Shown here in pieces: positions 16,076-23,872 of a stretch of DNA of 64,000 nucleotides (the stretch's first letter is position 1; every line of letters begins with the position of its first letter). Below the pieces are notes generated by a model. It saw nothing but the letters and a program-made list of their open reading frames with translations, did not search any database and was not told the DNA's origin. Source of the DNA: Kitasatospora sp. NBC_00240 (GTDB lineage: Bacteria; Actinomycetota; Actinomycetes; Streptomycetales; Streptomycetaceae); contig NZ_JAPEMU010000001.1 of NCBI RefSeq assembly GCF_026342405.1, positions 4,278,001 to 4,342,000 of the forward strand, read 5' to 3'. The position numbers and the translations under genes are program-made.

Positions 16076-16531
16076 ATGACCCACCCCACCCGGCCCCTGC
16101 TCCCGTCCACCTGCGCCCGCCCGGTGTCCCCGCCCGCGTACGGCCAGCCGCCGGCCCCGCCCGCGTACGCCCGGCCCGTCGCGCCGCCATCCTGCGCCGT
16201 GCCGGCGGCGTCGCCCGGCGGCGCGCGGCACCGGGCCTCCGCCCGGCGTACCGTCCCGGCCGCCGCGCCCGCGGTGCCGCCGCGCCGGGCGGTGCCGGAG
16301 TTCGCACCCATCCGGCGCGGCGGGAGCGGGCGGCACCGGCTCCAGCAGGCCGTACGCCACCGGCCGGGCGTGCTCGCCGCCGGCCTGCTCGCCGCCGCCA
16401 CGGCACTCGCCGCCGGACCACTGCGCCCGGGCCCGCCACCTCCCGCTGCCGCCTCGACCGCGGCAGCCGCTCACGAGCCGGCCGCGGCGCCGCGCTGCAC
16501 GCCTGGCGGGGGAGCACCACAGACCCCTTGA
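16076..16531 (+). CDS. Hypothetical Pro/Ala-rich protein with one membrane helix
   Basis: 151 residues. The first 75 are Pro/Ala-rich with AYARPV-type repeats. An Arg-rich segment (RRGGSGRHRLQQAVRHRPG) then leads into one hydrophobic helix (VLAAGLLAAATALAAGPL) and a short Pro/Ala tail. The Arg-rich segment plus helix resembles the N-terminus of SAF-domain (CpaB-like) proteins often found beside FmdB genes in streptomycetes, but no SAF domain follows, so this may be a truncated remnant. A GTG at 16067 is an alternative start. Coding status is uncertain. Confidence 0.4.
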   Translation: MTHPTRPLLPSTCARPVSPPAYGQPPAPPAYARPVAPPSCAVPAASPGGARHRASARRTVPAAAPAVPPRRAVPEFAPIRRGGSGRHRLQQAVRHRPGVLAAGLLAAATALAAGPLRPGPPPPAAASTAAAAHEPAAAPRCTPGGGAPQTP

Positions 16532-16543
16532 GCCGGCCAGGGC

Positions 16544-16837
16544 TCAGCCGCCGTGGTGCGGGGGCCGCTGACTGAGGTACCAGTCCAGGCCCCGTCCGGC
16601 GCTCTCGCCGGCTCCCGGCCGCTCACCCCAACCACGATCGGTATCGTCCCCGGACTGCTGCTCCAACGGGTCACCGAAGACCAGCTTGGCCTTGCCCGCC
16701 ACGACCGACCCCCGGCCCGCCGCCTCGGCGGCCTCCGACCCGCCCACGACCGTCACCGCCTCCGCGCGACCGGACGCGGACCGATCCGCCCCGTCCTGCT
16801 CCCCGTCACCGGGCCGACCCGGATGCTGCTCGCCCAT
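16544..16837 (-). CDS. Small acidic conserved hypothetical protein (DDTDRGWGE / RPPHH type)
   Basis: 97 residues from ATG, with GGAGG seven bases upstream. The C-terminal half carries VFGDPLEQQSGDDTDRGWGE and ends WYLSQRPPHHGG, which resembles a family of small actinobacterial proteins of unknown function ending in an R-P-P-H motif. No membrane segment or enzyme motif. It is convergent with the preceding hypothetical gene. Confidence 0.7.
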   Translation of the reverse strand: MGEQHPGRPGDGEQDGADRSASGRAEAVTVVGGSEAAEAAGRGSVVAGKAKLVFGDPLEQQSGDDTDRGWGERPGAGESAGRGLDWYLSQRPPHHGG

Positions 16838-17042
16838 CGCCCTACCTCCAGCCGTTGCGACCGGCCCGACCGCTCGGGCCGATCCGTCACCAGCCTACGA
16901 GCCGCGCCGCCCGGCCCGGACCTCCTTCGACCCCGCCCGCCCCCCAGCAGCCCGCCCACCCCGAAAATCCACCCGCTCCGATCCACCTGCCCTGACCCGC
17001 CCCGTCCGCCGGTACTCCCGCACGCTGTCCGCGCTCGACCGC

Positions 17043-17072
17043 GCCCACGCACGCCGGAACCCCGGCGTGGGC
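17043..17072 (-). terminator. Predicted hairpin downstream of hrdD
   Basis: GCCCACGC (17043-17050) and GCGTGGGC (17065-17072) form an 8-bp stem, with further pairing inside (CCGG/CCGG). It is 45 bp past the hrdD stop. No T-tract. Confidence 0.45.
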
Positions 17073-17116
17073 TTACGCCCGCACCGGGGTCCGTACGGCT
17101 CGTCCGGCCGTGAAGG

Positions 17117-18088
17117 TCAGGCGGCCTCGAAGCCCGCGTGGTCGGCGATCTTCTTCAGCTCGGCCAGCGCGTGCTTCTCGATCTGCCGGATCCGCTCGCG
17201 GGTGAGCCCGTGCTGCTTGCCGACCTCGGTGAGGGTCCGCTCGCGGCCGTCCTCCATGCCGTAGCGGGACCGGATGATCGACGCGGTGCGGTCGTCCAGG
17301 CGCCCGATCAGACCGTCCAGCTCCTCACGGCGGAGCATCACCATCACCGCATCCTCGGGCGAGGTCGCGCCGGTGTCCTCGACGAGGTCGCCGAACTGGG
17401 TCTCGCCCTCGTCGTCGACGGACATGTTCAGACTGACCGGGTCGCGCGCCCAGTCGAGCACGTCCTTGATCCGGGTCTCGGTGGTGTCGAGCTCCGCGGC
17501 GATCTCGGACGGCTCGGGCTCACGGCCCAGCTCCTTGGCCTTCTCGCGCTGCACCCGGCGGATCCGGCCGAGCTCCTCGACCAGGTGCACGGGCAGCCGG
17601 ATGGTGCGGGACTGGTCGGCGATCGAGCGGGTGATCGCCTGCCGGATCCACCACGTCGCATAGGTGGAGAACTTGAAGCCCTTGGCGTAGTCGAACTTCT
17701 CGACCGCCCTGACCAGGCCGGCGTTGCCCTCCTGGATCAGGTCGAGCAGGGGCAGGCCACTGCGGGGGTAGCGCCGGGCCACCGCCACGACCAGCCGGAG
17801 ATTGGAGCGGATGAAGACGTCCTTGGCGCGTTCCGCGTCCTCGGCTATCGCCTCCAGCTCCTCGCGCTCGGCGCCCTCGGGGAGCGTGCCCTGCTCCAGC
17901 AGGTGCTGGGCGTAGACGCCGGCCTCGATCCGCAGCGACAGCTCGACCTCCTCGGCGGCATCGAGCAGGGGCGTCCTGGCGATCTCGTCGAGGTACATCC
18001 CGACCAGGTCACGGTCGGCTTCGAAGTTGGTCGGGCGGGCCGCGCGAGTCCGGTCGGCCCTGTCGCGAACGACGGCACGGGTGGCCAT
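17117..18088 (-). CDS. hrdD: RNA polymerase principal-type sigma factor HrdD
   Basis: 323 residues, a group 2 sigma-70 without the long region 1.1. Region 1.2 (ADRDLVGMYLDEIARTPLL), region 2 (SNLRLVVAVARRYPRSGLPL, FKFSTYATWWIRQAI), region 3 and region 4.2 (ERTLTEVGKQHGLTRERIRQ) are complete. The N-terminus MATRAV and overall length agree with HrdD of Streptomyces rather than HrdB, HrdA or HrdC. It is non-essential in characterised species and is stress-induced. A perfect SigR-type promoter lies 92 bp upstream, in line with the known SigR control of hrdD in S. coelicolor. Confidence 0.9.
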   Translation of the reverse strand: MATRAVVRDRADRTRAARPTNFEADRDLVGMYLDEIARTPLLDAAEEVELSLRIEAGVYAQHLLEQGTLPEGAEREELEAIAEDAERAKDVFIRSNLRLVVAVARRYPRSGLPLLDLIQEGNAGLVRAVEKFDYAKGFKFSTYATWWIRQAITRSIADQSRTIRLPVHLVEELGRIRRVQREKAKELGREPEPSEIAAELDTTETRIKDVLDWARDPVSLNMSVDDEGETQFGDLVEDTGATSPEDAVMVMLRREELDGLIGRLDDRTASIIRSRYGMEDGRERTLTEVGKQHGLTRERIRQIEKHALAELKKIADHAGFEAA

Positions 18089-18557
18089 GCTTGCTCCCTT
18101 GCTGATGTTGCCGAGGTCTGCCTGCCTGCCCGCAAGGGCAAGAATGCGGGCCCTCTTCGGGGCTCACACGTAACGATCCAACGCACAGAATCCGGACAAC
18201 ATTCCCATGTCGCTCAGATTCTTCGCCCGATGCAGTATCCTGCCGATTTTCACCCCGGCTTTGAGCGGAGGGTGAGCGGAACGACACGGCGGGTGCCAGA
18301 TCCCGGCCGACCCGGCGATTCGCCGCCCATTGATGGAACATCCATTCGATCCGCGGTTCGCGCCCTCCGCAACATGAACCCCCGGAACCCCCCTTCGCGT
18401 TCCCGACCCCCGAACTCCCCACCCGGTGCTCCGTACTCGCACCGAAAAAACCGAGAGCCCCGCCCGGGAACCCGCGCCCAGCTTCTCCGCACAAAAGATG
18501 CCGAATCGCTATGCGTCCACCGCCGGATCGGCACGACCCGCTGGGAATGTGTCAGCC
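18089..18557. other. Divergent intergenic region between hrdD and the PAP2 gene
   Basis: 469 bp. The hrdD side has the SigR promoter. The region is less GC-rich than the genes. No complete gene is supported; short frames on both strands lack ribosome sites. I see no clear promoter for the PAP2 gene. Confidence 0.5.
18180..18206 (-). promoter_or_regulatory. SigR-dependent promoter of hrdD
   Basis: On the minus strand GGGAAT (-35) and GTTGG (-10) with exactly 18 bases between GGAAT and GTT, a full match to the SigR consensus. The start of transcription would be near 18172, about 84 bases before the hrdD ATG. Confidence 0.8.
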
Positions 18558-19322
18558 ATGCACCTGACCAAAGGCACGCCCTCAGCTGCCCCGAACCGCC
18601 ATCTGCTGCGGTACGGGGCGGTGTCGGCCTGCTGCGCCGCGCTCTTCGCGGTGCTGTTCGCCCTGGTCGAGGCGCACTGGGGGCCGCTGGTCCGGCTCGA
18701 CCGGGCCTGGACCGACGGCGAGCACGGCTACGCCCGCGACCACACCGCCTGGACCGCCGCCGTGCAGACCCTCAGCAACATCGGCGGCACGGTCACCATG
18801 CGGACCCTGCTGGGGCTGGCGGCCGTCTGGCTCTGGCTGATCGGTGCCCGGGTGCTGGCCGCCTGGGCGGCGGCCCAGGCGCTGATCGGTTGGGCCGCCC
18901 TGCGGGTGCTCGGTCTGGTCGTCGGCCGCCCGCGCCCGCACTTCGGCGACCCGGTCGCCCACGACACCGGCCCGGCCTTCCCGTCCGGGCACGCGATGGC
19001 GTCCGCGATCACCTGCGTGATCCTGGTCTGGCTGATCCGCCCGCACGCGAACCGGGCCGGCCGCGCGGCTGCCACCGGCGCGGCGGCCGTGGCGATCCTC
19101 GCGGTCGGTTGGACCAGGATCGTCCTCGGCGTGCACTGGCCGAGCGACGTACTGGCCGGTTGGCTGGCCGCCGGGGTGATCCTGGGCGCGGTGACCGTCA
19201 CCGTCGAGCTCTGGCGCCCGGGCGACCTCGCCCGCGACGTCCGGCGGGTCAACTGGCGCACCCGCCCCCGGGTGCAGCGCGTCCTGGCGGGCGAGACGTC
19301 CGCACCGGGCCGGGAGGGCTGA
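18558..19322 (+). CDS. PAP2-family phosphatase
   Basis: 254 residues with five to six membrane helices. The tripartite phosphatase motif is present: VVGRPRPHF (122-129), PSGH (142-145, general acid/base His) and WTRIVLGVHWPSDVLAG (185-201). Members dephosphorylate lipid phosphates such as undecaprenyl pyrophosphate or phosphatidic acid at the outer face of the membrane. The start is either ATG 18558 or GTG 18549; neither has a strong ribosome site. It stands alone. Confidence 0.88.
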   Translation: MHLTKGTPSAAPNRHLLRYGAVSACCAALFAVLFALVEAHWGPLVRLDRAWTDGEHGYARDHTAWTAAVQTLSNIGGTVTMRTLLGLAAVWLWLIGARVLAAWAAAQALIGWAALRVLGLVVGRPRPHFGDPVAHDTGPAFPSGHAMASAITCVILVWLIRPHANRAGRAAATGAAAVAILAVGWTRIVLGVHWPSDVLAGWLAAGVILGAVTVTVELWRPGDLARDVRRVNWRTRPRVQRVLAGETSAPGREG

Positions 19323-19443
19323 CCGGCCGGAAGAGCCACGAGGGGATCAGGGGCAGAGGACGGAGGCGGGGGCAGGGACGCAGCGAGCGCCGTCCGGGCC
19401 GAGCCCCGCAAACCCCGGCCGGGGCGCCCGGGCGACTCTCGGC

Positions 19444-19449
19444 TAGCGT
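19444..19449 (+). promoter_or_regulatory. -10 box TAGCGT of a probable leaderless transcript
   Basis: TAGCGT ends seven bases before the nitrilase ATG (19456) and no ribosome site precedes that ATG, the usual picture for leaderless genes in streptomycetes. Confidence 0.55.
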
Positions 19450-19455
19450 TCTGGC

Positions 19456-20370
19456 ATGTCGTCGACAGCCACCGCAGACCACCTCCCGCGCCCTGCCGAG
19501 CACCCCCTCGCCGGCGGACTTCCCAGCACCGTGCTGCGGATCGCCACCGTGCAGGCCCCGGTCGTGGCGGGTGACATCCCCACCAACGCCGCGACGGCAG
19601 CCGCCCTGATCCGCGAAGCCGCCGCGGCCGGCGCCCGGCTGGTGCTCTTCGCCGAGAAGTTCCTCTCCGGCTACGAACCCGCCCTCATCACCGCCGACCC
19701 GCTGCGGCACGCCGTCCAGCCCGTCGACCCCCGGCTGGCCCCGATCACCGATGCCTGCCGCGAGAGCGCCGTGACCGCGGTGGTCGGCGCCGCAGTGCGC
19801 GACGAAGCGGGCGAGCTGCGCGTCTCCGCCCTGGTCGTCGGCCCCGACGGGGAGTTGGTCACCCGGTACGACAAGCAGTACCTCTTCAAGTCCGAATCCG
19901 AGATCTATCGTCCGGGCACCACCGGCTGCACCCTCGAACTGGACGGCTGGCGGCTCGGTCTGGGCATCTGCTACGACTCCGGTTTCGCCGAGCACGCCCG
20001 GGCCGCCGCGCTGGACGGCTGCCACGCGTACCTGGTCGGCGCGCTCTTCAGCGTCGGCCACGGCCACCACGAGTCCCGGACGTGGTTCCCCGCTCGCGCC
20101 CTCGACAACACCGTCTACGCCGTCCTGTCGAACCACATCGGGCAGACGGGTGGCTGGAACACGTGCGGTGCCAGCGCCGTCTGGAGCCCCGACGGCCGCC
20201 TGCTCGCCGAGGCCGGCCCGGACGCGCGCGAACTCGTCCTGGCCGATCTCGACCCGGCCGTCCTGAGCGCCACCCGGCAGTCCGAGCCGCTGCTCCACGA
20301 CTTCCGCAGCAACCCCGCCTTCCGCACCGGCCCCGCTGCCGGCGGGCGCCTGCTGCACCGCCTGGGCTGA
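19456..20370 (+). CDS. Carbon-nitrogen hydrolase (nitrilase superfamily)
   Basis: 304 residues. The catalytic triad is visible: Glu67 (LVLFAEKFL), Lys140 (TRYDKQYLF) and Cys172 (LGICYDSGF). It hydrolyses an amide, carbamoyl or nitrile C-N bond; the substrate is not evident. After the Cys, residues HESRTWFPARALDN form the usual helical segment. It has a single domain, not fused to synthetase or glutaminase partners. Probably leaderless. An acetyltransferase gene follows 91 bp downstream but has its own -10-like box. Confidence 0.9.
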   Translation: MSSTATADHLPRPAEHPLAGGLPSTVLRIATVQAPVVAGDIPTNAATAAALIREAAAAGARLVLFAEKFLSGYEPALITADPLRHAVQPVDPRLAPITDACRESAVTAVVGAAVRDEAGELRVSALVVGPDGELVTRYDKQYLFKSESEIYRPGTTGCTLELDGWRLGLGICYDSGFAEHARAAALDGCHAYLVGALFSVGHGHHESRTWFPARALDNTVYAVLSNHIGQTGGWNTCGASAVWSPDGRLLAEAGPDARELVLADLDPAVLSATRQSEPLLHDFRSNPAFRTGPAAGGRLLHRLG

Positions 20371-20448
20371 ACCGCCCCGCCACCGAGCCGCCGGGCGCGA
20401 CCGCGCCCGACGGCCGTGCGTCGCGGCCCTGGACCGGCGGGCCCGGGC

Positions 20449-20454
20449 TACGCT
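20449..20454 (+). promoter_or_regulatory. -10 box TACGCT of a probable leaderless transcript
   Basis: TACGCT ends seven bases before the acetyltransferase ATG (20462), and no Shine-Dalgarno sequence precedes it. Confidence 0.45.
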
Positions 20455-20461
20455 CCGGCTC

Positions 20462-20995
20462 ATGCGGAGCTCACTGCACGGCGCCCTGGTCACCCTGCGC
20501 CCGGCCACCACCGCCGACGTCCCCGCGCTCGCCGGCATCCGCGCCACGCCCGAGGTCCGCCGGTGGTGGCGCGGCGGTCCCGATCTGCCCGCGGAGATCG
20601 CCGAGGACCTCGCCGACCCGGGCACCCACACGTTCGTGGTGCTGCACCAGGGCCTGGTGGTCGGCGCGATCCAGTGGTCGGCGGAGGACGAGCCGGACTA
20701 CCGGCACGCCAGCATCGACATCTTCCTCGGCCCCGAGGTGCACGGCCGTGGCCTGGGCACGGACGCCGTCCGCACCCTGGCCCGGCACCTCTTCACCGAG
20801 CACGGGCACCACCGGGTGGTGATCGACCCGGCCGCCGACAACGCGGCGGCCATCCGCAGCTACACCAAGGTCGGGTTCAGGCCGGTGGGCGTCATGCGCC
20901 GCTACGAGCGCGGTCCGGACGGCAGCTGGCACGACAACCTGCTGATGGACCTGCTCGCGGACGAGCTCCCCGGCCCCGGCGACCCGCCCTCCTGA
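20462..20995 (+). CDS. GNAT-family acetyltransferase, AAC(6')-like
   Basis: 177 residues. The order of conserved parts is LVTLRPATTADVPALAGIR, RRWWRGG, VVGAIQWSAEDEPDYRHASI, HGRGLGTDAVRTLARHL (acetyl-CoA loop) and AADNAAAIRSYTKVGF, ending RYERGPDGSWHDNLLMDLL. The pattern is that of the RimJ/AAC(6')-type acetyltransferases often annotated as aminoglycoside 6'-N-acetyltransferases in actinomycetes. Real antibiotic resistance cannot be inferred. Confidence 0.88.
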   Translation: MRSSLHGALVTLRPATTADVPALAGIRATPEVRRWWRGGPDLPAEIAEDLADPGTHTFVVLHQGLVVGAIQWSAEDEPDYRHASIDIFLGPEVHGRGLGTDAVRTLARHLFTEHGHHRVVIDPAADNAAAIRSYTKVGFRPVGVMRRYERGPDGSWHDNLLMDLLADELPGPGDPPS

Positions 20996-21085
20996 AGGTC
21001 CCGCCGAACCACCGCCACGGCGGGGAGCCCGGTCCGCCCGGCGCCTGCCCGGTAACCTCCCGGCGCCGAAATCCGTTGATGGACC

Positions 21086-21280
21086 ATGAGAGTGATACCT
21101 GCGCAATGGCGACCGCCCACCCTCGCCGACGACGAAACGGTTCTGCACCCGGACGAGCCGGACGAGCCGATCTTCGACGAACTGGTGCACCGGTGGACCA
21201 GCGCCGGGCGATCCGTCCCCGGACGCCCCGACAACGAGTGGACCACCCTGGTCAGCCGCGCCCCCTGGCCGCGCCGGTAG
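21086..21280 (+). CDS. Small hypothetical protein
   Basis: 64 residues, acidic in the middle (DDETVLHPDEPDEPIFDELV) and ending VPGRPDNEWTTLVSRAPWPRR. The composition is well folded-looking, with several Trp residues and no low complexity, which argues for a real gene. I recall similar small streptomycete proteins of unknown function. The ribosome site is weak. No neighbour gives a functional clue. Confidence 0.6.
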   Translation: MRVIPAQWRPPTLADDETVLHPDEPDEPIFDELVHRWTSAGRSVPGRPDNEWTTLVSRAPWPRR

Positions 21281-21783
21281 GCATCCGGCCCCGATGCGGC
21301 CGGACGCCCGAAGCCATGTCCCGGTCCGGCACCCGGTCTTGAAGGACCCGGCCCGACCACCGGACACACCGCACGAACCGGGAGACAACGGGACTGATCC
21401 TGTGTCACAACTCCACAGCGCCGCCCCGCCGGGCCTACGCGCGCTGCCTCGTCCGGACACTCCTCCGACCGCGGCCCCGCCCCCACGCCCCGCCGACCCA
21501 CGGACGCCGCCGGTACCCCGCGCGCCCGTCCGCCCGGCCGCGCGCCCGCCGGCCGGTGTCCGGACCCCGACCGGAACGCCCGCACCGCAATGAACGGAAC
21601 TGGGGCGATCTCCGCAGGCACCATCCGCTAGTCTGTCAGGGGTCAGCAGGCCACCCCGCTGCGCACTCGGACGGACGCCCTCCACGGCACCACCGGGCGC
21701 AACGCCGCGCCGGCCGACCAGCACGTCTGTCGGTCCGCGCCGAGCAAGCCCCCCGGGGTACGGCGAGGCCCGCGAGACACCCC
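21281..21783. other. Intergenic region upstream of tRNA-Arg
   Basis: 503 bp, Pro/Ala/Arg-type composition in every frame and no supported gene. TAGTCT at 21629-21634 could be the -10 box of the tRNA-Arg transcript, about 150 bp upstream of the mature 5' end. Confidence 0.45.
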
Positions 21784-21856
21784 GCCTCAGTAGCTCAGGG
21801 GATAGAGCACGGCTCTCCTAAAGCCGGTGTCGCAGGTTCGAATCCTGCCTGGGGCA
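21784..21856 (+). tRNA. tRNA-Arg (anticodon CCT)
   Basis: Acceptor GCCTCAG pairs with CTGGGGC (one T-G). The anticodon stem CGGCT/AGCCG encloses CTCCTAA with anticodon CCT at 21817-21819. The T arm is GCAGGTTCGAATCCTGC. It reads the rare arginine codon AGG. CCA is not encoded. Confidence 0.94.
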
Positions 21857-22453
21857 CAGCGCGCGCGAGCGCACCGCAGGACCATGGGCCGGCTCACGGG
21901 TGATACCCGGGACCGGCTCTTCGTGGTTCCCGGACGGGACAGCAGGCCCGGCGACAGCCGATCGCAGGCCCGGCCGGACAGCGGCACCGGCACCAATCTG
22001 GGTGTGGAGCGGTGTGGCTGACCGCGGCTCACCGAACGGCCGGGCGAGAGGGAGGCCCCCGCGGTACGGCGGGCCGGCCGATGCCCCCGAGGTTCGTCCC
22101 CACCCCTTCACCCGCCCGCCGGTGCGAGCGGACCACCGCTCGTGCCATCGGCTCATCGCATGGCCTCGACCGGGGAAAGCGATCGACCGGCTGGCGCCCA
22201 CCAGCCCTTTGACCTGCGCGTACGTCCTTCCCTGCGGCCCCACGACCGTCCCCCGTCGTGGCTCCGGGCGTCCGCCGGGACGCCGGCGGACCGCTCCGGG
22301 CCCTATCGTCCCGAGTCCGGGCAACCGCCCCGGGAGGCGGGCGCGGCGGGACAGCGGGGCGGCGCTGCGCACCGCTGTGCGGTCCGCCTGCCCGTCCGCC
22401 CGGGAACCCACCCGGCGATCCACCCGGCGATCCACCCGACAGGAGAGTCCGCC
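21857..22453. other. Region between tRNA-Arg and the HPP gene
   Basis: 597 bp in which I see no convincing gene. The frame of the HPP gene stays open to 22142, but that extension is Pro/Arg-rich and includes a 12-bp triplication (HPAIHPAIHPT at about 22408-22440), so it is not taken as coding. No integrase or tRNA-end repeat is visible. Confidence 0.45.
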
Positions 22454-23026
22454 GTGAGCCGTTCCAGCAGCAGGCCGCCCGCACCGGCACGGCCTGCCGA
22501 CGCACCTGCCCCACCGCCCGCACTGACCGCACTGACCGCGCCGACCCCGCCGACCCCGCCGCCCGCGCCCACGTTGTGGGCGACGGCTCTGGGCGCCGTC
22601 ACGACCACCGTGGCGCTGCTGGTGCTGGTCGTCCTCGGGCAGGCGAGCGGCCTGCTGCTGATGATCGCCCCGCTGGCCGCCACCGCGATGATCGTCTGCG
22701 CCTCCCCCGCCCTGCCGCCGGCGCAGCCGCGCGCCGTACTGCTCGGCCAAGGCGTCTCGGCGGTGGTGGGCCTGACGGCAGGCGCCCTGTTCGGCCGCTC
22801 GCTCTGGGTCGCGGCGGTGGCCGCCGGCCTGTCGGCCGGTCTGATGGGGCTGCTGCGGGCGGTGCACGCGCCGGCGGCGGCCACCGCTGTCCTGGTGGTC
22901 GTCCAGCATCCGGCGCCGGTGCGGTTCCTGCCGCTGCTGGTGCTGGGCAGTGTGCTGATCGTGCTCGTCGGGGCCGCTGCGGCACGGATCGGAGCGATCG
23001 GGAGGTACCCGGCCCGGTGGTGGTGA
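22454..23026 (+). CDS. HPP-family membrane protein
   Basis: 190 residues from a GTG at 22454 with AGGAGAG upstream. A Pro/Ala-rich N-terminus (1-40) is followed by four to five membrane helices. The segment PRAVLLGQGVSAVVGLTAGA matches the HPP-family core. The name-giving H-P-P is here H-A-P (VHAPAAATAVLV, about residue 140). Plant and cyanobacterial members have been linked to nitrite transport; bacterial function is open. Confidence 0.8.
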   Translation: MSRSSSRPPAPARPADAPAPPPALTALTAPTPPTPPPAPTLWATALGAVTTTVALLVLVVLGQASGLLLMIAPLAATAMIVCASPALPPAQPRAVLLGQGVSAVVGLTAGALFGRSLWVAAVAAGLSAGLMGLLRAVHAPAAATAVLVVVQHPAPVRFLPLLVLGSVLIVLVGAAAARIGAIGRYPARWW

Positions 23027-23045
23027 CGGCAGCCGAGGCGCCGGC

Positions 23046-23127
23046 GGTCCCGAGGCGGTGAGTGGTCCCGAGGCGGTGGGCGGTCCCGAGGCGGTGGGCG
23101 GTCCCGAGGCGGTGAGCGGTCCCGAGG
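23046..23127. repeat. 18-bp tandem repeat, 4.5 copies
   Basis: Unit GGTCCCGAGGCGGTGGGC with one to two substitutions: 23046-23063, 23064-23081, 23082-23099, 23100-23117, then a partial. It lies in the 117-bp gap between the convergent HPP and TetR genes. The TetR gene itself ends in Gln/Pro repeats right next to it. Confidence 0.9.
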
Positions 23128-23143
23128 GCCGCCGCGCCCGCTC

Positions 23144-23749
23144 CTAGGGCTGCGGCTGCGGCTGCGGCTCCGACTGTGGCTGCGGCTCGCGGTCAGCCGC
23201 CCGGAGCAGCGCGGCCGCGACGGCGCGGGCCCGCGGGGCGGGCTCGGTGCCGCCCTCGCGCAGGGCGGCGACGATCGCGCCGTCCCCGAGCAGGGCGAAC
23301 TGGCGCGCCAGCGTCGCATGGTCGCGGTAGCCGCCGTCGACGAGCAGCTGGTCGAGGTACGCGATCACCTTCTCCTTGTGCTCCGCGGCCACGTGGTGGG
23401 CCGGGCTGCTCCGGTCGGCCTCCTCGATCATGGTGTTGATGAAGGCGCAGCCGCGGAAGTCGGCCGCCTCGAAGCGTTCGGCCAGCCCGTCGAAGAGGGC
23501 GAGCGGGAGCTGTTCCGGGTCGAGGGTGCTGGCGGCGACCGTCCGCGCGAGCCAGGCCCGCCAGTTGGCGTCGCGGCGTCGGAGCATCTCGACCACCAGG
23601 TCGTCCTTGCTCGGGAAGTGGCGGTAGAAGGACGCCCGTCCGACCTCGGACTCGGCCAGGATTCGTTCGACCCCGACGGCGCGGATGCCCTCCTCGTAGA
23701 AGAGGCGTTCGGCGGCGATGAGGAGTCGCTCCCTGGCATTGGTCGGCAT
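23144..23749 (-). CDS. TetR-family transcriptional regulator
   Basis: 201 residues from ATG 23749. The N-terminal helix-turn-helix (about 8-48) reads RLLIAAERLFYEEGIRAVGV then ESEVGRASFYRHFPSKDDLV. The C-terminal ligand domain contains FRGCAFINTMIEEAD, typical of the AcrR/QacR-like group with a TetR_C domain. The last 15 residues are Gln/Pro/Glu repeats (PQPQSEPQPQPQP). It is divergent from an AhpD-like gene across 123 bp that carry matching inverted repeats, so it probably represses itself and that gene. Confidence 0.9.
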   Translation of the reverse strand: MPTNARERLLIAAERLFYEEGIRAVGVERILAESEVGRASFYRHFPSKDDLVVEMLRRRDANWRAWLARTVAASTLDPEQLPLALFDGLAERFEAADFRGCAFINTMIEEADRSSPAHHVAAEHKEKVIAYLDQLLVDGGYRDHATLARQFALLGDGAIVAALREGGTEPAPRARAVAAALLRAADREPQPQSEPQPQPQP

Positions 23750-23756
23750 CCAAAAA

Positions 23757-23843
23757 CGGTACCACTCGGTACTGAATTGTCGACGGGCCGTTGACTTAAG
23801 ACGGAACCGATCAGTACCGTCCTGCTTGGTACCGATCGGTTCC
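23757..23843. promoter_or_regulatory. Operator and promoter region between TetR and AhpD-like genes
   Basis: Inverted arms GGAACCGATC (23803-23812) and GATCGGTTCC (23834-23843), an internal palindrome ACCGATCGGT (23831-23840), and CGGTAC repeats at 23757 and 23767. A -35/-10 pair TTGACT (23791-23796) and TACCGT (23815-23820), 18 bp apart, overlaps the arms and would drive the AhpD-like gene. Confidence 0.6.
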
Positions 23844-23872
23844 ATTTCAGCCGTAGGCCGAGGAGCGACCCC

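Noticed and set aside
18250..18534. Small minus-strand frames upstream of hrdD
   Set aside because: No ribosome sites, no recognisable features, and they lie upstream of the hrdD promoter.
20462..20995. Confirmed aminoglycoside resistance gene
   Set aside because: Similarity is to a broad acetyltransferase group; resistance cannot be claimed from sequence.
21784..21856. tRNA-Arg as an occupied integration site
   Set aside because: No integrase, excisionase or repeat of the tRNA end is seen in the 600 bp downstream.
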